64,000 nucleotides of DNA from Thermogemmatispora onikobensis (GCF_001748285.1 NZ_BDGT01000018.1:31221-95220), one strand, 5' to 3'. Shown: positions 28,158 to 38,319, numbered from the stretch's first letter. Made by a program: numbers and translations. The notes: generated from the sequence alone by a model not told the origin.

Positions 28158-28932
28158 AAGTGTTCCCTCCTGAAATGCCTGGAATATATTGCTCCAGATA
28201 GGAGCGAATGGCTGCCACAAAGCTCGCAATATGCTCATTTGCTGCGTGAGCCAAACGGCGACGCCTCTCTGGTGGCGGTAGCTGCTGGCTTTCTAGAGAC
28301 AAGCGGATGGCCTCGCCCAGATCCTGGGCCTGCTGCTCGAGCGGAAGGCGTTCTTCTGCCGGCCAGAGCGGATCGAGCGTCAGATAGCCTATAAAGATGG
28401 CTGACAGCATGTATTCTAAGCGCCTGAGACTCAGGTCTGAGCGCAGCAGACCCTCCGCCTGCATCTGCTCCAGAATAGCGTGGGCGAAGAGCACTTTGCG
28501 GCGCGCTATCGAGTTATCCTGCAGATAGTCATGCTGGGCCACTGAGCCAAGCAGACTGGCATCGTTGGTGAGCAGCGCCTTCACCAGTGGACGCTGCTGG
28601 TAGAGCAGAAAGGCATAGGGAAAAAACGTGTGGAATGCAAAGCTATCAGCATTCTCGGTGATGTACTTCTGCAGTGACTCGATGACGACCAGCGCCTCGC
28701 GCATGATCACGGTCATAAAGAGATCCTCGCGCGTCTTCCAGTGCAGATAGATGGTCCCCTTGGCCACGCCGGCCTCGCGAGCGATGTCGTCGATGGTCGT
28801 CTTATCGTAGCCCCAACGCTCGATGAGCTTGACTGCAGCATCGAGGATGCGCTCAGCGCGCGCCCGGCGTTTCTGGGGAGAGGTAGGCGCCCTGCCACGC
28901 CGCCGCGGAGGCTGATCTGACTGGCCTGCCAC
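28093..28932 (-). CDS. TetR family transcriptional regulator
   Basis: 279 residues, longer than the usual 190-220. The N-terminal helix-turn-helix is clear: RRARAERILDAAVKLIERWGYDKTTIDDIAREAGVAKGTIYLHWKTREDLF. The middle is the ligand-binding helical domain; the last 60 residues are a hydrophilic tail. It is first in a three-gene unit with an ABC ATPase and permease and probably represses it until an inducer binds. The overlap with the ATPase gene supports this. Confidence 0.9.
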   Translation of the reverse strand: MAGQSDQPPRRRGRAPTSPQKRRARAERILDAAVKLIERWGYDKTTIDDIAREAGVAKGTIYLHWKTREDLFMTVIMREALVVIESLQKYITENADSFAFHTFFPYAFLLYQQRPLVKALLTNDASLLGSVAQHDYLQDNSIARRKVLFAHAILEQMQAEGLLRSDLSLRRLEYMLSAIFIGYLTLDPLWPAEERLPLEQQAQDLGEAIRLSLESQQLPPPERRRRLAHAANEHIASFVAAIRSYLEQYIPGISGGNTYDSTDSSQRPDEVLRSQPRHS

Positions 28933-28964
28933 TGTTCCTGGCCTCCCTTGTTTTATTGACTAAA

Positions 28965-28988
28965 TGACTGAATAAATAAAAACAGTCA
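28965..28988. promoter_or_regulatory. Palindromic TetR operator candidate
   Basis: TGACTG, a 12-base AT-rich centre and CAGTCA form a 24-base palindrome 33-56 bases upstream of the TetR start. On the minus strand its TTGACT end is a near-consensus -35, so binding would overlap the promoter. Auto-regulation is the simplest reading. Confidence 0.7.
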
Positions 28989-29129
28989 AAAAATTCTGAT
29001 TAGAGAATAATCCATTGTGGCAAGAAAGTCAAGGGGAGGGCGAGAGACAGAAAGGCAGGGGCTGCGCCAGTGCTAGCGGAGCGAGCGGCTGCTATCTTGA
29101 GCGAAGCCGGTGATCGCTGTCGAGGAGAG

Positions 29130-29163
29130 AGGCCCTCTGCTCCCGCCCGGGGGCAGAGGGCCT
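29130..29163 (-). terminator. Hairpin after the lipoprotein gene
   Basis: Perfect 11-base-pair stem (AGGCCCTCTGC at 29130-29140 with 29153-29163) just beyond the stop of the minus-strand lipoprotein gene. No T-run. Confidence 0.6.
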
Positions 29164-29194
29164 GAAGGCAGCGCTGATCAAAGCCAAAGCTATT

Positions 29195-29887
29195 TTAATT
29201 GCAGTTCGCCAGGTGCTGTTGCAGGGAGCTGAGACTGAGAGCGACCTGGACCGCTGGCTGTGGCTGACCTGGTCCAGGCTCAGCGGGGGCGCCGGGTTGC
29301 TGGAGGGTCACGATCCCGTGGGCGTCGACGGGGAAGGCGTCATAGACCTCCAGCCAGCTTTCCTGGCGGCCTCGCGGCGGTTGAAGACCGGGGGCGAAAA
29401 CAAGCACATAGTGGCCATTCGGTTGAAGCTGTGGAAACCCAATGATCCAGAACTGATCTGATCCCACCTGGCCACCGACCGTAACAAAGGCCTGCGTCGC
29501 TTGCCGCCGCCGATCGTGGAGGATTCTCATCGTGCCGAAATGAACAGGGGTGTAGATGCGATAGCCCTCTGCCACGAGCGTCTCGGCGAGCGAGCTATGG
29601 GAAGCTGGCGCCATGTGTGGTCGCAAGCCGTCGGGGGTGTTCCAGCGGCTTTTTCCGTAGCTCACGGTTTGAACCTCGGCGGTCAGGATGCTGGTGCACA
29701 TGCTCGCCGGCGAATTGAACTCATAGCGATCGACTATCAGGTGGATATTGAGAGACGCCTCAGCCTCTGGACTGCTTGAGGAGTGCTGTGCGGCGGGGGT
29801 CTGGCAGGAAGAGAGCATGACGACCAGTAGCGAGGCCACCAGGGCGGCAAATATAGCAGAAAAATATGAAGCGAGCTTTTCTTTCAT
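29195..29887 (-). CDS. Predicted lipoprotein of unknown function
   Basis: 230 residues. ATG 29887 follows AGAGG and begins a lipoprotein signal peptide (KEKLASYFSAIFAALVASLL) with the lipobox LSSC near residue 30, so the protein should be lipid-anchored on the outer face of the membrane. The open frame upstream of 29887 is unconserved. The mature part has no family I recognise; it contains a pair of cysteines (Cys in SMCTSIL and the C-terminal LANCN) and a Pro/Gln-rich stretch. It is divergent from the YyaL-type gene. Confidence 0.72.
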   Translation of the reverse strand: MKEKLASYFSAIFAALVASLLVVMLSSCQTPAAQHSSSSPEAEASLNIHLIVDRYEFNSPASMCTSILTAEVQTVSYGKSRWNTPDGLRPHMAPASHSSLAETLVAEGYRIYTPVHFGTMRILHDRRRQATQAFVTVGGQVGSDQFWIIGFPQLQPNGHYVLVFAPGLQPPRGRQESWLEVYDAFPVDAHGIVTLQQPGAPAEPGPGQPQPAVQVALSLSSLQQHLANCN

Positions 29888-30191
29888 ATTATGGACTACC
29901 TCTGAGATAACGTTTACGTTTCTATTCTCCATGAAACGGGCCTGGCAGATAGCTACAACTGGAGAAGCGTCACGGGAAAGGAACGATCTGCTGCTTAGAC
30001 GTGCAGGGGAACCGTTTGGTTCCCAGGCAGCTTGCTGTCGGTATCCAGGGAGACAAGTGCAAGGTACACTCCGGCCTAGCGAAGGGGCTGTGCGGTCTCC
30101 TGTCCCGTCTCTTGATGTCGTACAATGAAGATCTAAAGGGGCAAGCTGACTATTCTTGAAACGTAAAGCGAGCAGATGCTCGGGAGGCAAC

Positions 30192-32351
30192 ATGACAGAA
30201 GCGAGCGGCGCGCCGCAAGGCGCTCAGCATACCAATCGTCTCATTCATGAGACGAGTCCCTATCTGCTGCAGCACGCACACAACCCGGTGGACTGGTATC
30301 CCTGGGGGGAGGAAGCCCTCAACAAAGCCAGACAGGAAGACAAGCCCATTTTTCTCAGCATCGGCTACTCCGCCTGCCATTGGTGTCACGTCATGGAGCG
30401 TGAGTCATTTGAAAACGCAGAGATTGCGGCCCTCATCAACCGCTACTTTGTGCCAATCAAAGTTGATCGCGAGGAGCGGCCCGATCTTGACGCCATCTAC
30501 ATGCAGGCCATCCAGGCTCTGACCGGTCAAGGTGGCTGGCCCCTCAACGTCTTTCTGACGCCGGACGGCAGACCCTTTTTTGGTGGAACCTACTTCCCGC
30601 CCGAGGACCGGCGCTACGGCGGGCAAGTGATGGCCGGGTTTCCACGAGTGTTGCTGACCATCGTCGACGCCTATCAGAATCGGCGTCAGGAAGTTGAGGA
30701 GCAGGCCGAGCGCCTGGCCGAATACCTGCGTGAGCGGAGCAGCGCGCCCCTCTTGCGCCGCGGGCAAGGGCAGGTTCTGCCGCAGCTTGAGCAACTGGCC
30801 AACGCGGCGCGCGAGCTGGCTGCCGAATTTGACCCCGTCAATGGCGGCTTCGGCGGCGCTCCCAAGTTCCCCAACAGCATGGCGCTGGAGTTCCTGCTGC
30901 GTGTCCACCTACACCGCGCCTCTGGCGAGTTACCAGCAGTCAAAGAGGGCGAGCGCTCGGAGCTGGAGATGGTGGAGCAGACCCTGCAGCGCATGGCCTG
31001 TGGTGGCATCTACGACCAGCTTGGCGGCGGCTTTCATCGCTACTCGGTTGACGCCCGCTGGCTGGTTCCCCATTTCGAAAAGATGCTCTATGACAATGCT
31101 TTGCTCAGCCGTCTCTACCTGCATGCCTATCTGGTTACGGGCAATCCCTTCTACCGGCGCATTGCCGAAGAGACGCTAGACTACGTCATGCGCGAGATGA
31201 CGGCGCCAGAAGGGGGCTTCTATTCGACCCAGGACGCGGACAGCGAAGGGGAAGAAGGCAAGTTCTATCTCTGGCAGGCTGAGGAGATTGCCCGCCTACT
31301 GCCTGGCGAGGATGGAGACCTCTTCATGGCCTGGTATGGAGTGACCCCACGCGGCAACTTTGAAGGCAAGAACATTCTCCACGTGCCCGAGCCTGATGCC
31401 CAGCGGGTAGCTGAGCGTCTCGGGGTCAGCCGAGAGCGTCTGGAGCAGGCTCTGGAGAAGGGGCGCGCGCTCCTCTTGGCGGCCCGGGAGCAGCGCGTCA
31501 AGCCGGGGCGCGATGAGAAGGTCCTGACGGCCTGGAATGGGCTGATGCTGCGCAGCTTCGCCGAGGCCGCGCGCTATCTCGGGCGCAGCGATTACCGGCA
31601 AGTCGCCGAGCGTAACGCCGACTTCCTGCTGGCGACGCTGCGCAAAAATGGGCGCCTGCAGCGTACCTGGAAGGATGGGCGGGCCCATCTGGCCGGCTAT
31701 CTGGAGGACTATGCCTTTCTGGCGGATGGCCTGCTGGCTCTCTACGAAGCCAGCTTCGAGCTGCGCTGGTTCAGCGAAGCGCGCAGCCTGATCGAGGAAG
31801 CCCTGCAGCTCTTTGCCGATAGCGAGAATGGGGGCTTCTTCGACACCGGCAGCGATCAGGAGGCCCTGGTCAGCCGGCCCAAAGAGATCATGGACAACGC
31901 CACGCCGGCGGGCAACAGCGTTGCTGCGGAAGTGCTATTACGGTTGGCGGCCTTCACAGGAGAAGAACGCTATCACCAGGCGGCTGAGAGCTATCTGCAA
32001 GCCCTGGCTGATATCATGACCCAGCATCCGCATGCCTTCGGGCATCTGCTGGGTGCGCTTGACTTTGCCCTCTCACCTGGGCGTGAGATTGCCATCATTG
32101 GAGATCCGCAGGCGGAAGAGACCGCGGCTCTCCTGGCTGTGGTCAACAGTCACTATCGACCCAACAGCGTCCTGGCCTGTGTCGCACCCGGCAGCGTGCA
32201 GGAGCGTGCCGCCGCTCTCATTCCACTCCTGGCCGAGCGGCCTCAGCAGAACGGACGGGCGACGGCATATGTCTGTCAACACTTTGCCTGTCAGGCGCCT
32301 GTGACGACAGCCGAGGAGCTGCAGGCCCAGCTTGGTGAGCTGGACCACTAA
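30192..32351 (+). CDS. Thioredoxin-domain protein of the YyaL/SSP411 family
   Basis: 719 residues, full length for the family. The N-terminal thioredoxin-like DUF255 domain has C62xxC65 in SACHWCHVM, and [25 protein letters not shown] is its signature. From about residue 250 to the end it continues as a six-hairpin (alpha/alpha)6 glycosidase-like domain ([41 protein letters not shown]). The function of this family is still not settled. ATG 30192 follows GGGAGG; the upstream frame start at 30156 is less likely. It diverges from the lipoprotein gene. Confidence 0.93.
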   Translation: MTEASGAPQGAQHTNRLIHETSPYLLQHAHNPVDWYPWGEEALNKARQEDKPIFLSIGYSACHWCHVMERESFENAEIAALINRYFVPIKVDREERPDLDAIYMQAIQALTGQGGWPLNVFLTPDGRPFFGGTYFPPEDRRYGGQVMAGFPRVLLTIVDAYQNRRQEVEEQAERLAEYLRERSSAPLLRRGQGQVLPQLEQLANAARELAAEFDPVNGGFGGAPKFPNSMALEFLLRVHLHRASGELPAVKEGERSELEMVEQTLQRMACGGIYDQLGGGFHRYSVDARWLVPHFEKMLYDNALLSRLYLHAYLVTGNPFYRRIAEETLDYVMREMTAPEGGFYSTQDADSEGEEGKFYLWQAEEIARLLPGEDGDLFMAWYGVTPRGNFEGKNILHVPEPDAQRVAERLGVSRERLEQALEKGRALLLAAREQRVKPGRDEKVLTAWNGLMLRSFAEAARYLGRSDYRQVAERNADFLLATLRKNGRLQRTWKDGRAHLAGYLEDYAFLADGLLALYEASFELRWFSEARSLIEEALQLFADSENGGFFDTGSDQEALVSRPKEIMDNATPAGNSVAAEVLLRLAAFTGEERYHQAAESYLQALADIMTQHPHAFGHLLGALDFALSPGREIAIIGDPQAEETAALLAVVNSHYRPNSVLACVAPGSVQERAAALIPLLAERPQQNGRATAYVCQHFACQAPVTTAEELQAQLGELDH

Positions 32352-32547
32352 CGGGCGCTGAAGCGGAGCGCGGAGAAGAGACAGGCCCTGCGGATCAGCC
32401 GGGCGGAGAGAAAGCTGGTCCGCAGCGCTGCGCCTGGAGAGCATCCTGACGAACGTGGGGCCAGGGTCGCCGGTGGCCGGACAGGCTCAGGGTGGGCTGA
32501 GAAGAGGTGCGACCCGGGCCCGCAGCGGCAGGCCGTGGCTAGCGACC

Positions 32548-33267
32548 TTAGTCATTAACATAGCGCAGTTGGCCTTTCACCTCGCGACGGCAGAGCCTGC
32601 CGCTGTTGACGAGATGCTCAAGCGCGAGGGTGGCCGCGGCAATCTCCTTTCTACCGGCCTTCTTCTTGCTGGCCGGCAGAAACATAGTGGCTACCTCCTG
32701 GGGAGTGAAAACGGCCAGAGCGCCAGTCTGCTCCTCCAGATAAGCGGTCAGGGCCTTGCGATACCAGGCGACCAGATCGCCGGGGTGGGCAATAGGTGGG
32801 GCCATCACGATCATCACCGGACAGGGGGCGAGCGCTAACACGCGGCGGGAGATGCTGCCAACCAGCAGGCGGCGCAGCTTGTGGCGAAAACCTTCGCCGC
32901 GGCTTCCGACGACGATCAGGTCGACGCCCAGCTCTCGCGCGGCTCTGACGATCTCGCCAGCTGGCTCACCGACGCGGATCATCATCTCGATACGCTCGGA
33001 GGAGATGGCATATTTTTGGAATTCAAGACGGGCGCGCTTGAGGACCTCCTCAGCCTCGCTGCGCTGTTCGGTGGTGATGGGCAGGGGCTGGATCTGGCCA
33101 ACATACATGCCGAGGGAAGGGGAAGCGGTATAGGGGATAGGAATGACCGTCAGGAGAATCACGTGAAAAGCGGGAGCCTGCTCAACCAGCTCTCTGACTT
33201 TCGTGATCGCCTGCCTGGTGGCCGGAGAGATCGCGGGATCGATACCAAGCAAGATGTGCCTGTTCAT
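32548..33267 (-). CDS. Universal stress protein with C-terminal winged-helix-like extension
   Basis: 239 residues. Residues 1-150 are a UspA fold: HILLGIDPAIS, and the ATP-binding G2xG9xGS pattern in VVGSRGEGFRHKLRRLLVGSIS, followed by the PCPVMIV end. Residues about 160-239 are added and look like a winged-helix or helical DNA-binding-type domain (LVAWYRKALTAYLEE, TLALEHLVNSGRLCRREVKGQLRYVN). Such a fusion is unusual. ATG 33267 follows GGGAG; a GTG at 33291 is an alternative. A binding or sensing role under stress is inference. Confidence 0.8.
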   Translation of the reverse strand: MNRHILLGIDPAISPATRQAITKVRELVEQAPAFHVILLTVIPIPYTASPSLGMYVGQIQPLPITTEQRSEAEEVLKRARLEFQKYAISSERIEMMIRVGEPAGEIVRAARELGVDLIVVGSRGEGFRHKLRRLLVGSISRRVLALAPCPVMIVMAPPIAHPGDLVAWYRKALTAYLEEQTGALAVFTPQEVATMFLPASKKKAGRKEIAAATLALEHLVNSGRLCRREVKGQLRYVND

Positions 33268-34324
33268 GGCTACCGTACTCCCGAAGGTCACCCGAAGATG
33301 GCCACCCCATCTTCTGGGTTCGGTTTCTCACTGAGCGGGAATTAGTGCCCAGACATCCGGCGTCGGGCTGGACCGGTATTGTCTACTGCGTCTCTCACCA
33401 GAGAAATGCTCTTCCCGAGGATATGGGGTAGAGAGCGCCTTGTACCACAGTTGGCTAGCCAGCTGGTCACTGACAAATTCACCTGCCTGGGGTGATAGGG
33501 TACCCCTCTCATCTCTCCGCCGCCGCCGCCTCCTCCTCCTATCCACCGCGGCAGGTAGCCCCTTTTGCCTTCCTTCCTTCCTGCCTCCTCCTGATGGTCG
33601 GTTTCCTGGCCGGGTTCGACGCTCTTTTCGCTGGAGGCCTGTGTAACAGGTGACCGAAGTAAGAGGAATGCAACGCTTATTGAACGTGAACACTGTCACT
33701 GTCTGACCACTCATTGCTCAGCCGCGCCTCCTTCGCGGGCCGTACCTGACTTAGAAAGCGGCAGACAGACAAGGCAGACCATCGAAGCGGCTGGGAAGAG
33801 AGCGTCATTGGCGGTTCCTTCCTTGTCGGCGCTACCTGCATACCTCTGCTTGCTCTACCCCGCCGTTGGTTTTGTGGAGTAGTTCACACTGAGCTGGTTA
33901 GCTGCGACATAGCCTGTCCAGAGAAGGGACCGTACACTCTCTATACGATAGTATAGCTGTTTTTTAAAGGAGCCACAAGAGTTCAAGCCGCTTCTATAGC
34001 AGAGTTCAGATCCTTCAGGCAGCTAAATCCTGTCAAGGAGTGGTCTCCGCCATGAGCCATAGCGACGGACTGGGCCCAGGGGGAAGCCCGGTCGCCCAGC
34101 TCAGCGTTCCAAAGCTGTTCCCTGCTCCTGCCGGGCAAGGTAGGTGGTGGGGGAGCTATCGTTATGAACATATAATTCTGCCTCATATCAATAAAAAATT
34201 GGAGATCAGTCTGTCAATAGCGTCTATCTGAAGATGGATGTGTTACGGTCCTGCCAACGGGCAGAGGGACAAGACCATCTCTGTGTAAGCGAAGGCATTG
34301 AAGGAAGAAAGCAGGTTGAGAGCG
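33268..34324. other. Long divergent intergenic region
   Basis: About 1.06 kb between the universal stress gene (minus) and the sigma factor gene (plus) with no supportable gene. It holds CGCC/CTCC low-complexity runs near 33520-33541, a short palindrome with a T-run at 33941-33966 and a TATAAT at 34171-34176 without a good -35. Long leaders are common here. Confidence 0.5.
33941..33966 (+). other. Palindrome CTATAC-GATA-GTATAG followed by a T-run
   Basis: Six-base arms around GATA, then CTGTTTTTT. The AT-rich stem with a T-run resembles a weak terminator or an operator. It lies in the large gap before the sigma factor gene. Confidence 0.4.
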
Positions 34325-35029
34325 ATGGGCATGCAGACTGAACGATTCTCAATCGTCCTGGAGCTGGTCCTGCCGACTGAGGTTGACGCCGAGGGAGCCG
34401 AAGCGGTGAACGACAGAGAGGCCGAGCGAAAGGCGGAGGAAGAGCGTTGTGGGCTAGAGATCTTCCAACGCGCCATTTTGGAAGGTGATCAACAGGCCTG
34501 GGCGCTGCTTCAAGACCGGTTTTCCGACCTTGTCCGCGCCTGGATACGCCGGCATCCTAAGCGAGAGATTGCCATCCGCCTTGATAGCGAAGACAACTAT
34601 ATTGCTCAAGCTTTTGAGCGGTTCTGGCAAGCGACAGCCTTCAAGCAAGACCTCCAATTTACTTCGCTGGCGGCAGCTCTGAGCTACCTGCGGGCCAGCC
34701 TCAACGGGGCCATCATGGACACCTTGCGTATGTACGCCCGACCGCGCGAGGCTTCTCTCTCGATGCCGGGCTACGAAGGAGTATCAGTGAGCGAGGACGG
34801 GGATGACAGTGGCGAGCTTTGGGAGACCCTCAAGAGTCTGCTGCCTCAGCGGAGAGAGCGGTATCTTGCCTATCTGCTCTTCCATTGTGGCCTGAAGCCA
34901 CGAGAGGTTGTCCGCTACTGCTCGCAGGAATTCCACAGTGTTCAGGAGGTGTATCGCTTAAGACGCAACATCGTCGAGCGCCTGTTGCGTCATGCTGATC
35001 AGCTCCGTTGGAGGCTCAGTGTACATTAG
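34325..35029 (+). CDS. RNA polymerase sigma-70 family factor, ECF-like
   Basis: 234 residues. Region 2-like helices (DQQAWALLQDRFSDLVRAWIRR, AFERFWQATAFKQ) are followed by an acidic linker and a region 4-like helix set (ETLKSLLPQRRERYLAYLLF, PREVVRYCSQEFHSVQEVYRLRRNIVERLL). It should direct RNA polymerase to a small regulon. The N-terminal 40 residues are unconserved. The start is ATG 34325 or ATG 34331; a TTG at 34298 is also in frame. It is followed 237 bases later by a two-zinc-finger protein, which looks like its anti-sigma partner. Confidence 0.82.
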   Translation: MGMQTERFSIVLELVLPTEVDAEGAEAVNDREAERKAEEERCGLEIFQRAILEGDQQAWALLQDRFSDLVRAWIRRHPKREIAIRLDSEDNYIAQAFERFWQATAFKQDLQFTSLAAALSYLRASLNGAIMDTLRMYARPREASLSMPGYEGVSVSEDGDDSGELWETLKSLLPQRRERYLAYLLFHCGLKPREVVRYCSQEFHSVQEVYRLRRNIVERLLRHADQLRWRLSVH

Positions 35030-35266
35030 CTCCCTTTCAGAATGGTGGCCTGACCTGGCATGGTGTGGCAGGGCCTGGCTCCTCGTTCCAGGGGCCAGGT
35101 AGTGCGGAAGGAGAGAGGGAAGCTGGAAAGGGACTGAAGAAGGCCATATGTAAAAAGCCGCACCTGAAACGTTTCTTTTGCGAAAGGAGTATCCTCAGAA
35201 GGAGGAAGAACCTGCCTGCGTTTAGGCATCGTTGCATGCCATGCTGCCAGGTGAAGGAAACACACG

Positions 35267-36046
35267 ATGGATTGCAGAGATCAGTTTGCCCCTCAAACTG
35301 AGGAGCTGGTCATGCTGGCCTTCGGCGAAGAGGGCCTGGCTCCCGAGGTAGTGCGACACTTACGCGCATGCATGATTTGCCAACGGCGCCTTATGCAGTT
35401 TCAGTCGCTCTCTCATCACTTACTGACGCAACTCTATCGTCGTCAATGCCCTGATGGCCAGCGCCTGAGCTTCTACTGTGCTGGTCTCCTTAGTGGAGAG
35501 GAGCAGCGTCAGATTGCTGCTCACGTACAAGAGTGCCCACTCTGTGCCGAAGAGGTGGCTGTCACCAGGCGCTTCATGGCTGATCCGCTGATACCTACGG
35601 TCTCGGCGCCTTCCTTCCTCCGCCTGGCAACGCCACATACCGGGCGGCAGGCTTGGTATAGGCTGCCTGATGGGGGCCCATCAGCAGTGTGGCCGCAGTA
35701 CTACCATAGCGAAGAGTTTCAGCTGGCGCTGCATATCTCGTCTTCAAGCGCGGGGTGTTACGCGGTCTACGGCCTGCTCAGCTGCATCAATGCGGTGCTT
35801 GATGTGGAGGCTTTCGAAGGTCGTCAAGCCGTGCTACAGCCGCTCAAGACCTCGCGGAGGAAGCCAGCCGAACGGGCCGTGGCAAACGCTGATCCGCTTC
35901 GGCTGACAGCGGAGATAGACCGCCGAGGAATGTTGACCTTTCTGGCTGTGCCTCCCGGACGCTATATGCTGCTCCTACATCTACGCGAGCGAGACCTGGT
36001 CATTGAGGAACTGCAGATCGATGGTTGTGGAAAGGTCTGGAGCTAA
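35267..36046 (+). CDS. Putative anti-sigma factor with two zinc-finger motifs
   Basis: 259 residues. Two HxxxCxxC anti-sigma-type motifs are visible: HLRACMIC (near residue 31) and HVQECPLC (near residue 86). No membrane helix is evident, so it would be a soluble anti-sigma protein. The C-terminal 120 residues form a domain of unknown function. ATG 35267 follows AAGGA. Its place downstream of the sigma factor gene is the main reason for the functional call; redox or zinc sensing is possible but not shown. Confidence 0.78.
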   Translation: MDCRDQFAPQTEELVMLAFGEEGLAPEVVRHLRACMICQRRLMQFQSLSHHLLTQLYRRQCPDGQRLSFYCAGLLSGEEQRQIAAHVQECPLCAEEVAVTRRFMADPLIPTVSAPSFLRLATPHTGRQAWYRLPDGGPSAVWPQYYHSEEFQLALHISSSSAGCYAVYGLLSCINAVLDVEAFEGRQAVLQPLKTSRRKPAERAVANADPLRLTAEIDRRGMLTFLAVPPGRYMLLLHLRERDLVIEELQIDGCGKVWS

Positions 36047-36349
36047 GGCGTGACTGGCAGGCCGGAGCAAGCGAATGAACGACAAAGGCGCCGGACTTGG
36101 GACAAACCAGGGGCGACCTGCTCGCCCGGGGAAGTGTGAGGAACCACTGTCTCGGGCAAGACCGAACGAACGCATGAGCCAGCGTCAGGTCGGCGATCTC
36201 TCCCCAGGCCCCAACCGGCGCCGTTGAACGGTGGTAGCCGCTCTGACCTCAAAGCAAGGGCTGTGACTGGCTTGCCACTGTTAGGTGGAGAGGGCAATGT
36301 GCTCCTGGCGTGCTCTCTTCGCCGCTGATCTTTCCTTCCGTTGGGGACC
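36047..36349. other. Gap without gene
   Basis: About 300 bases between the convergent anti-sigma and nitroreductase genes. I see no gene and no strong hairpin with a T-run. Confidence 0.4.
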
Positions 36350-36928
36350 CTACTCCAGGTCGCCCAGCCAGCGTGTCTTCTGCCGATAATCGGTTGGAAT
36401 CCGTTCCGGTGGCGAGAGGGCTGGATAGCCAACATACAGAAAGGCCACTATCTCATCCTCGGGGGCCAGGCCAAGCCAGGCTTTGACCTGGGGGTCATAG
36501 GCCGCTTCGCCGGTGCGCCACATGGTGGCCAGGCCCTGCTCCTCGGCGGTCAGCAGCATATTCTGAACGGCGGCGGCCACCGCCTCGATATTTTCAATGG
36601 CGCGCACCTCGGAACGCTGAGGAGCCTCTGCTGCTACCACAATCACTACTGGGGCACGTAAGGGTTTATGGCGCTCCTTCTCGATCAAGGCCCGTATCTT
36701 TTCATCCTTCCCCTGACCCAGGCGCAGCGCCAGAGCCTGGGCCATTGCCTCCCCCAATTCCTGGCGGGCAGCACCGCTAAAGACGATGAATTTCCAAGGC
36801 TCGACTCTATGGTGATTGGGGGCGTGGGTTGCCGCCTCCAGCATGCGCTCGATCTGGCCCCGCGTCGGACGGCGCTCACTCATCTTGCTGATGCTACGCC
36901 GTCGGCGGATCGTTTCAAACACCAGCAT
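36350..36928 (-). CDS. Nitroreductase family protein
   Basis: 192 residues, an FMN-dependent NAD(P)H oxidoreductase. The family motif is TIRRRRSISKMSERRPTRGQIERMLEAATHAPNHHRVEPWKF at the N-terminus, with FMN contacts in RRRS, APNHHR and the C-terminal GYPALSPPERIP. ATG 36928 is preceded by AAGGGTGA; the open frame runs 24 codons further without conservation. Its nearest neighbours are F420-type oxidoreductases but a shared function is not demonstrated. Confidence 0.9.
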   Translation of the reverse strand: MLVFETIRRRRSISKMSERRPTRGQIERMLEAATHAPNHHRVEPWKFIVFSGAARQELGEAMAQALALRLGQGKDEKIRALIEKERHKPLRAPVVIVVAAEAPQRSEVRAIENIEAVAAAVQNMLLTAEEQGLATMWRTGEAAYDPQVKAWLGLAPEDEIVAFLYVGYPALSPPERIPTDYRQKTRWLGDLE

Positions 36929-37176
36929 GTCGATGTTCACCCTTATAAAGTGCGATGATGATGTTCCGTATACTATACCCCATGCAGCCCTGTTACTCAA
37001 GGAGGACTTTCGCTCTCAAGCGGCCTCATAGGCTGTGACAGCGCTCTTTCTCTGACTACCTGTCTCGTCCCGTTAAGAGCCAGTCTGAGAGACGTCCCCA
37101 GCTGAGAGGCTCTCTTGAGAGGCTCGCTCTGGCGAGCGTAGTGTTTTTCGTGTAGTCTGTTTTACCTTGCTTTGCC

Positions 37177-37205
37177 TTGTCATGCTTCTGCCTGAAGGGT
37201 ACAAT
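37177..37205 (+). promoter_or_regulatory. Near-consensus sigma-A promoter of the LLM gene
   Basis: TTGTCA at 37177-37182, a 17-base spacer and TACAAT at 37200-37205, about 40 bases before the LLM start at 37245. Confidence 0.8.
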
Positions 37206-37244
37206 GGAGGCAAACAGTGAAGACCAATGTGAGAGCGAGCCGCA

Positions 37245-38153
37245 ATGACAGAAGTACACTTTGGCTGGGTTCTCAACGCCGGGCCGACGCGCGGCATGGA
37301 GCCGAGCCGCTTTCTGGAGATCACGCGAGAGCAGATTGCTCTGGTGGGCGATCAGATCGACTCTCTGTGGTTCACCGATCATCTGCAGTTTGGCAATTCG
37401 CCTGTGCTAGAGGGGTGGACAGCGTTGACCTATCTTGCAGCGCTTTACCCGCAGTATCGCATTGGCCACATGGTCCTCTGCCAGTCGTTTCGCAATCCTG
37501 CTTTGCTGGCCAAAATGGGGGCCACCTTGCAGTATCTGAGTGAGGGGCGTTTCCTGCTCGGCATCGGCGCAGGCTGGCATGAGGAAGAGTATCGAGCCTA
37601 CAACTATCCTTTCCCCGAGCCACGAATCCGCCTTGAGCAGCTTGAAGAGACCCTTCAGATTGTCAAAGCGCTCTGGAGCGAGGAACAAGCGACCGTTGAG
37701 GGGCGCCATTATCGGGTCCACAGCGCCTATTGTGAGCCAAAACCGGAACCGGTGCCGCCTGTCATTGTCGGTGGTCTTGGTCCGCGCCTGCTCCACATTG
37801 TGGCCCGCTATGCTGATGGCTGGAATGCTGCCTGGGTCAAGCCAGAAGCCTATCGCGAACGGCTCACGACCTTCGAGCGTGCCTGTCAGCAGCTCGGGCG
37901 AGATCCTAGCCAGATCGAGCGGAGCTGGTTCGGGCGCTGCATCTGTGTTCCTTCCCCAGAGGAAGCGGCCAGACTGCAAGGTCGGGGGCTGCTTGGTACT
38001 CCGGACCAAATCGCCGAGCAGATTCAGGCCTACGTCGACCTGGGCATCACCACCTTTATACTGGGAAGCTGGCAACTAGAGGATCGGCAGACCGTCGAGC
38101 TACTGGCGCGCCAGGTTTTGCCGCGCTTCCGCTCTGGTAGCCCAGCCGCCTGA
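37245..38153 (+). CDS. LLM class F420-dependent oxidoreductase (1 of 3)
   Basis: 302 residues, a luciferase-like TIM barrel that probably uses F420 (or FMN). Visible features are SLWFTDHLQFG (position about 41), LSEGRFLLGIGAGWHEEEYRAY, the PPVIVGGLGPRLLHIVARYADGWN segment and GTPDQIAEQIQ. ATG 37245 has a weak ribosome site (GAGAG). The next gene is a second LLM family member, 167 bases downstream past a terminator. Substrate unknown. Confidence 0.93.
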   Translation: MTEVHFGWVLNAGPTRGMEPSRFLEITREQIALVGDQIDSLWFTDHLQFGNSPVLEGWTALTYLAALYPQYRIGHMVLCQSFRNPALLAKMGATLQYLSEGRFLLGIGAGWHEEEYRAYNYPFPEPRIRLEQLEETLQIVKALWSEEQATVEGRHYRVHSAYCEPKPEPVPPVIVGGLGPRLLHIVARYADGWNAAWVKPEAYRERLTTFERACQQLGRDPSQIERSWFGRCICVPSPEEAARLQGRGLLGTPDQIAEQIQAYVDLGITTFILGSWQLEDRQTVELLARQVLPRFRSGSPAA

Positions 38154-38231
38154 ATACCATCGCATCGGTGACTACTGCCCTGACATCGGCTCCCAATACA
38201 GTGCTTGCTCGCTTGCTGGTGGTCAGGTAAT

Positions 38232-38260
38232 GGCGGGGACCTGCATGGGTCCCGCCTTTT
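38232..38260 (+). terminator. Terminator between two LLM genes
   Basis: GGCGGGGACC pairs with GGTCCCGCC (one bulged G), then TTTT. It lies 80 bases after the first LLM gene and 60 before the second, so each has its own transcription unit. Confidence 0.8.
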
Positions 38261-38319
38261 GCGCCACTACCGAGTGCACCAGGGAGAGCAAGCAAATGAG
38301 CGAGTAAGGAGCAAGGCCA

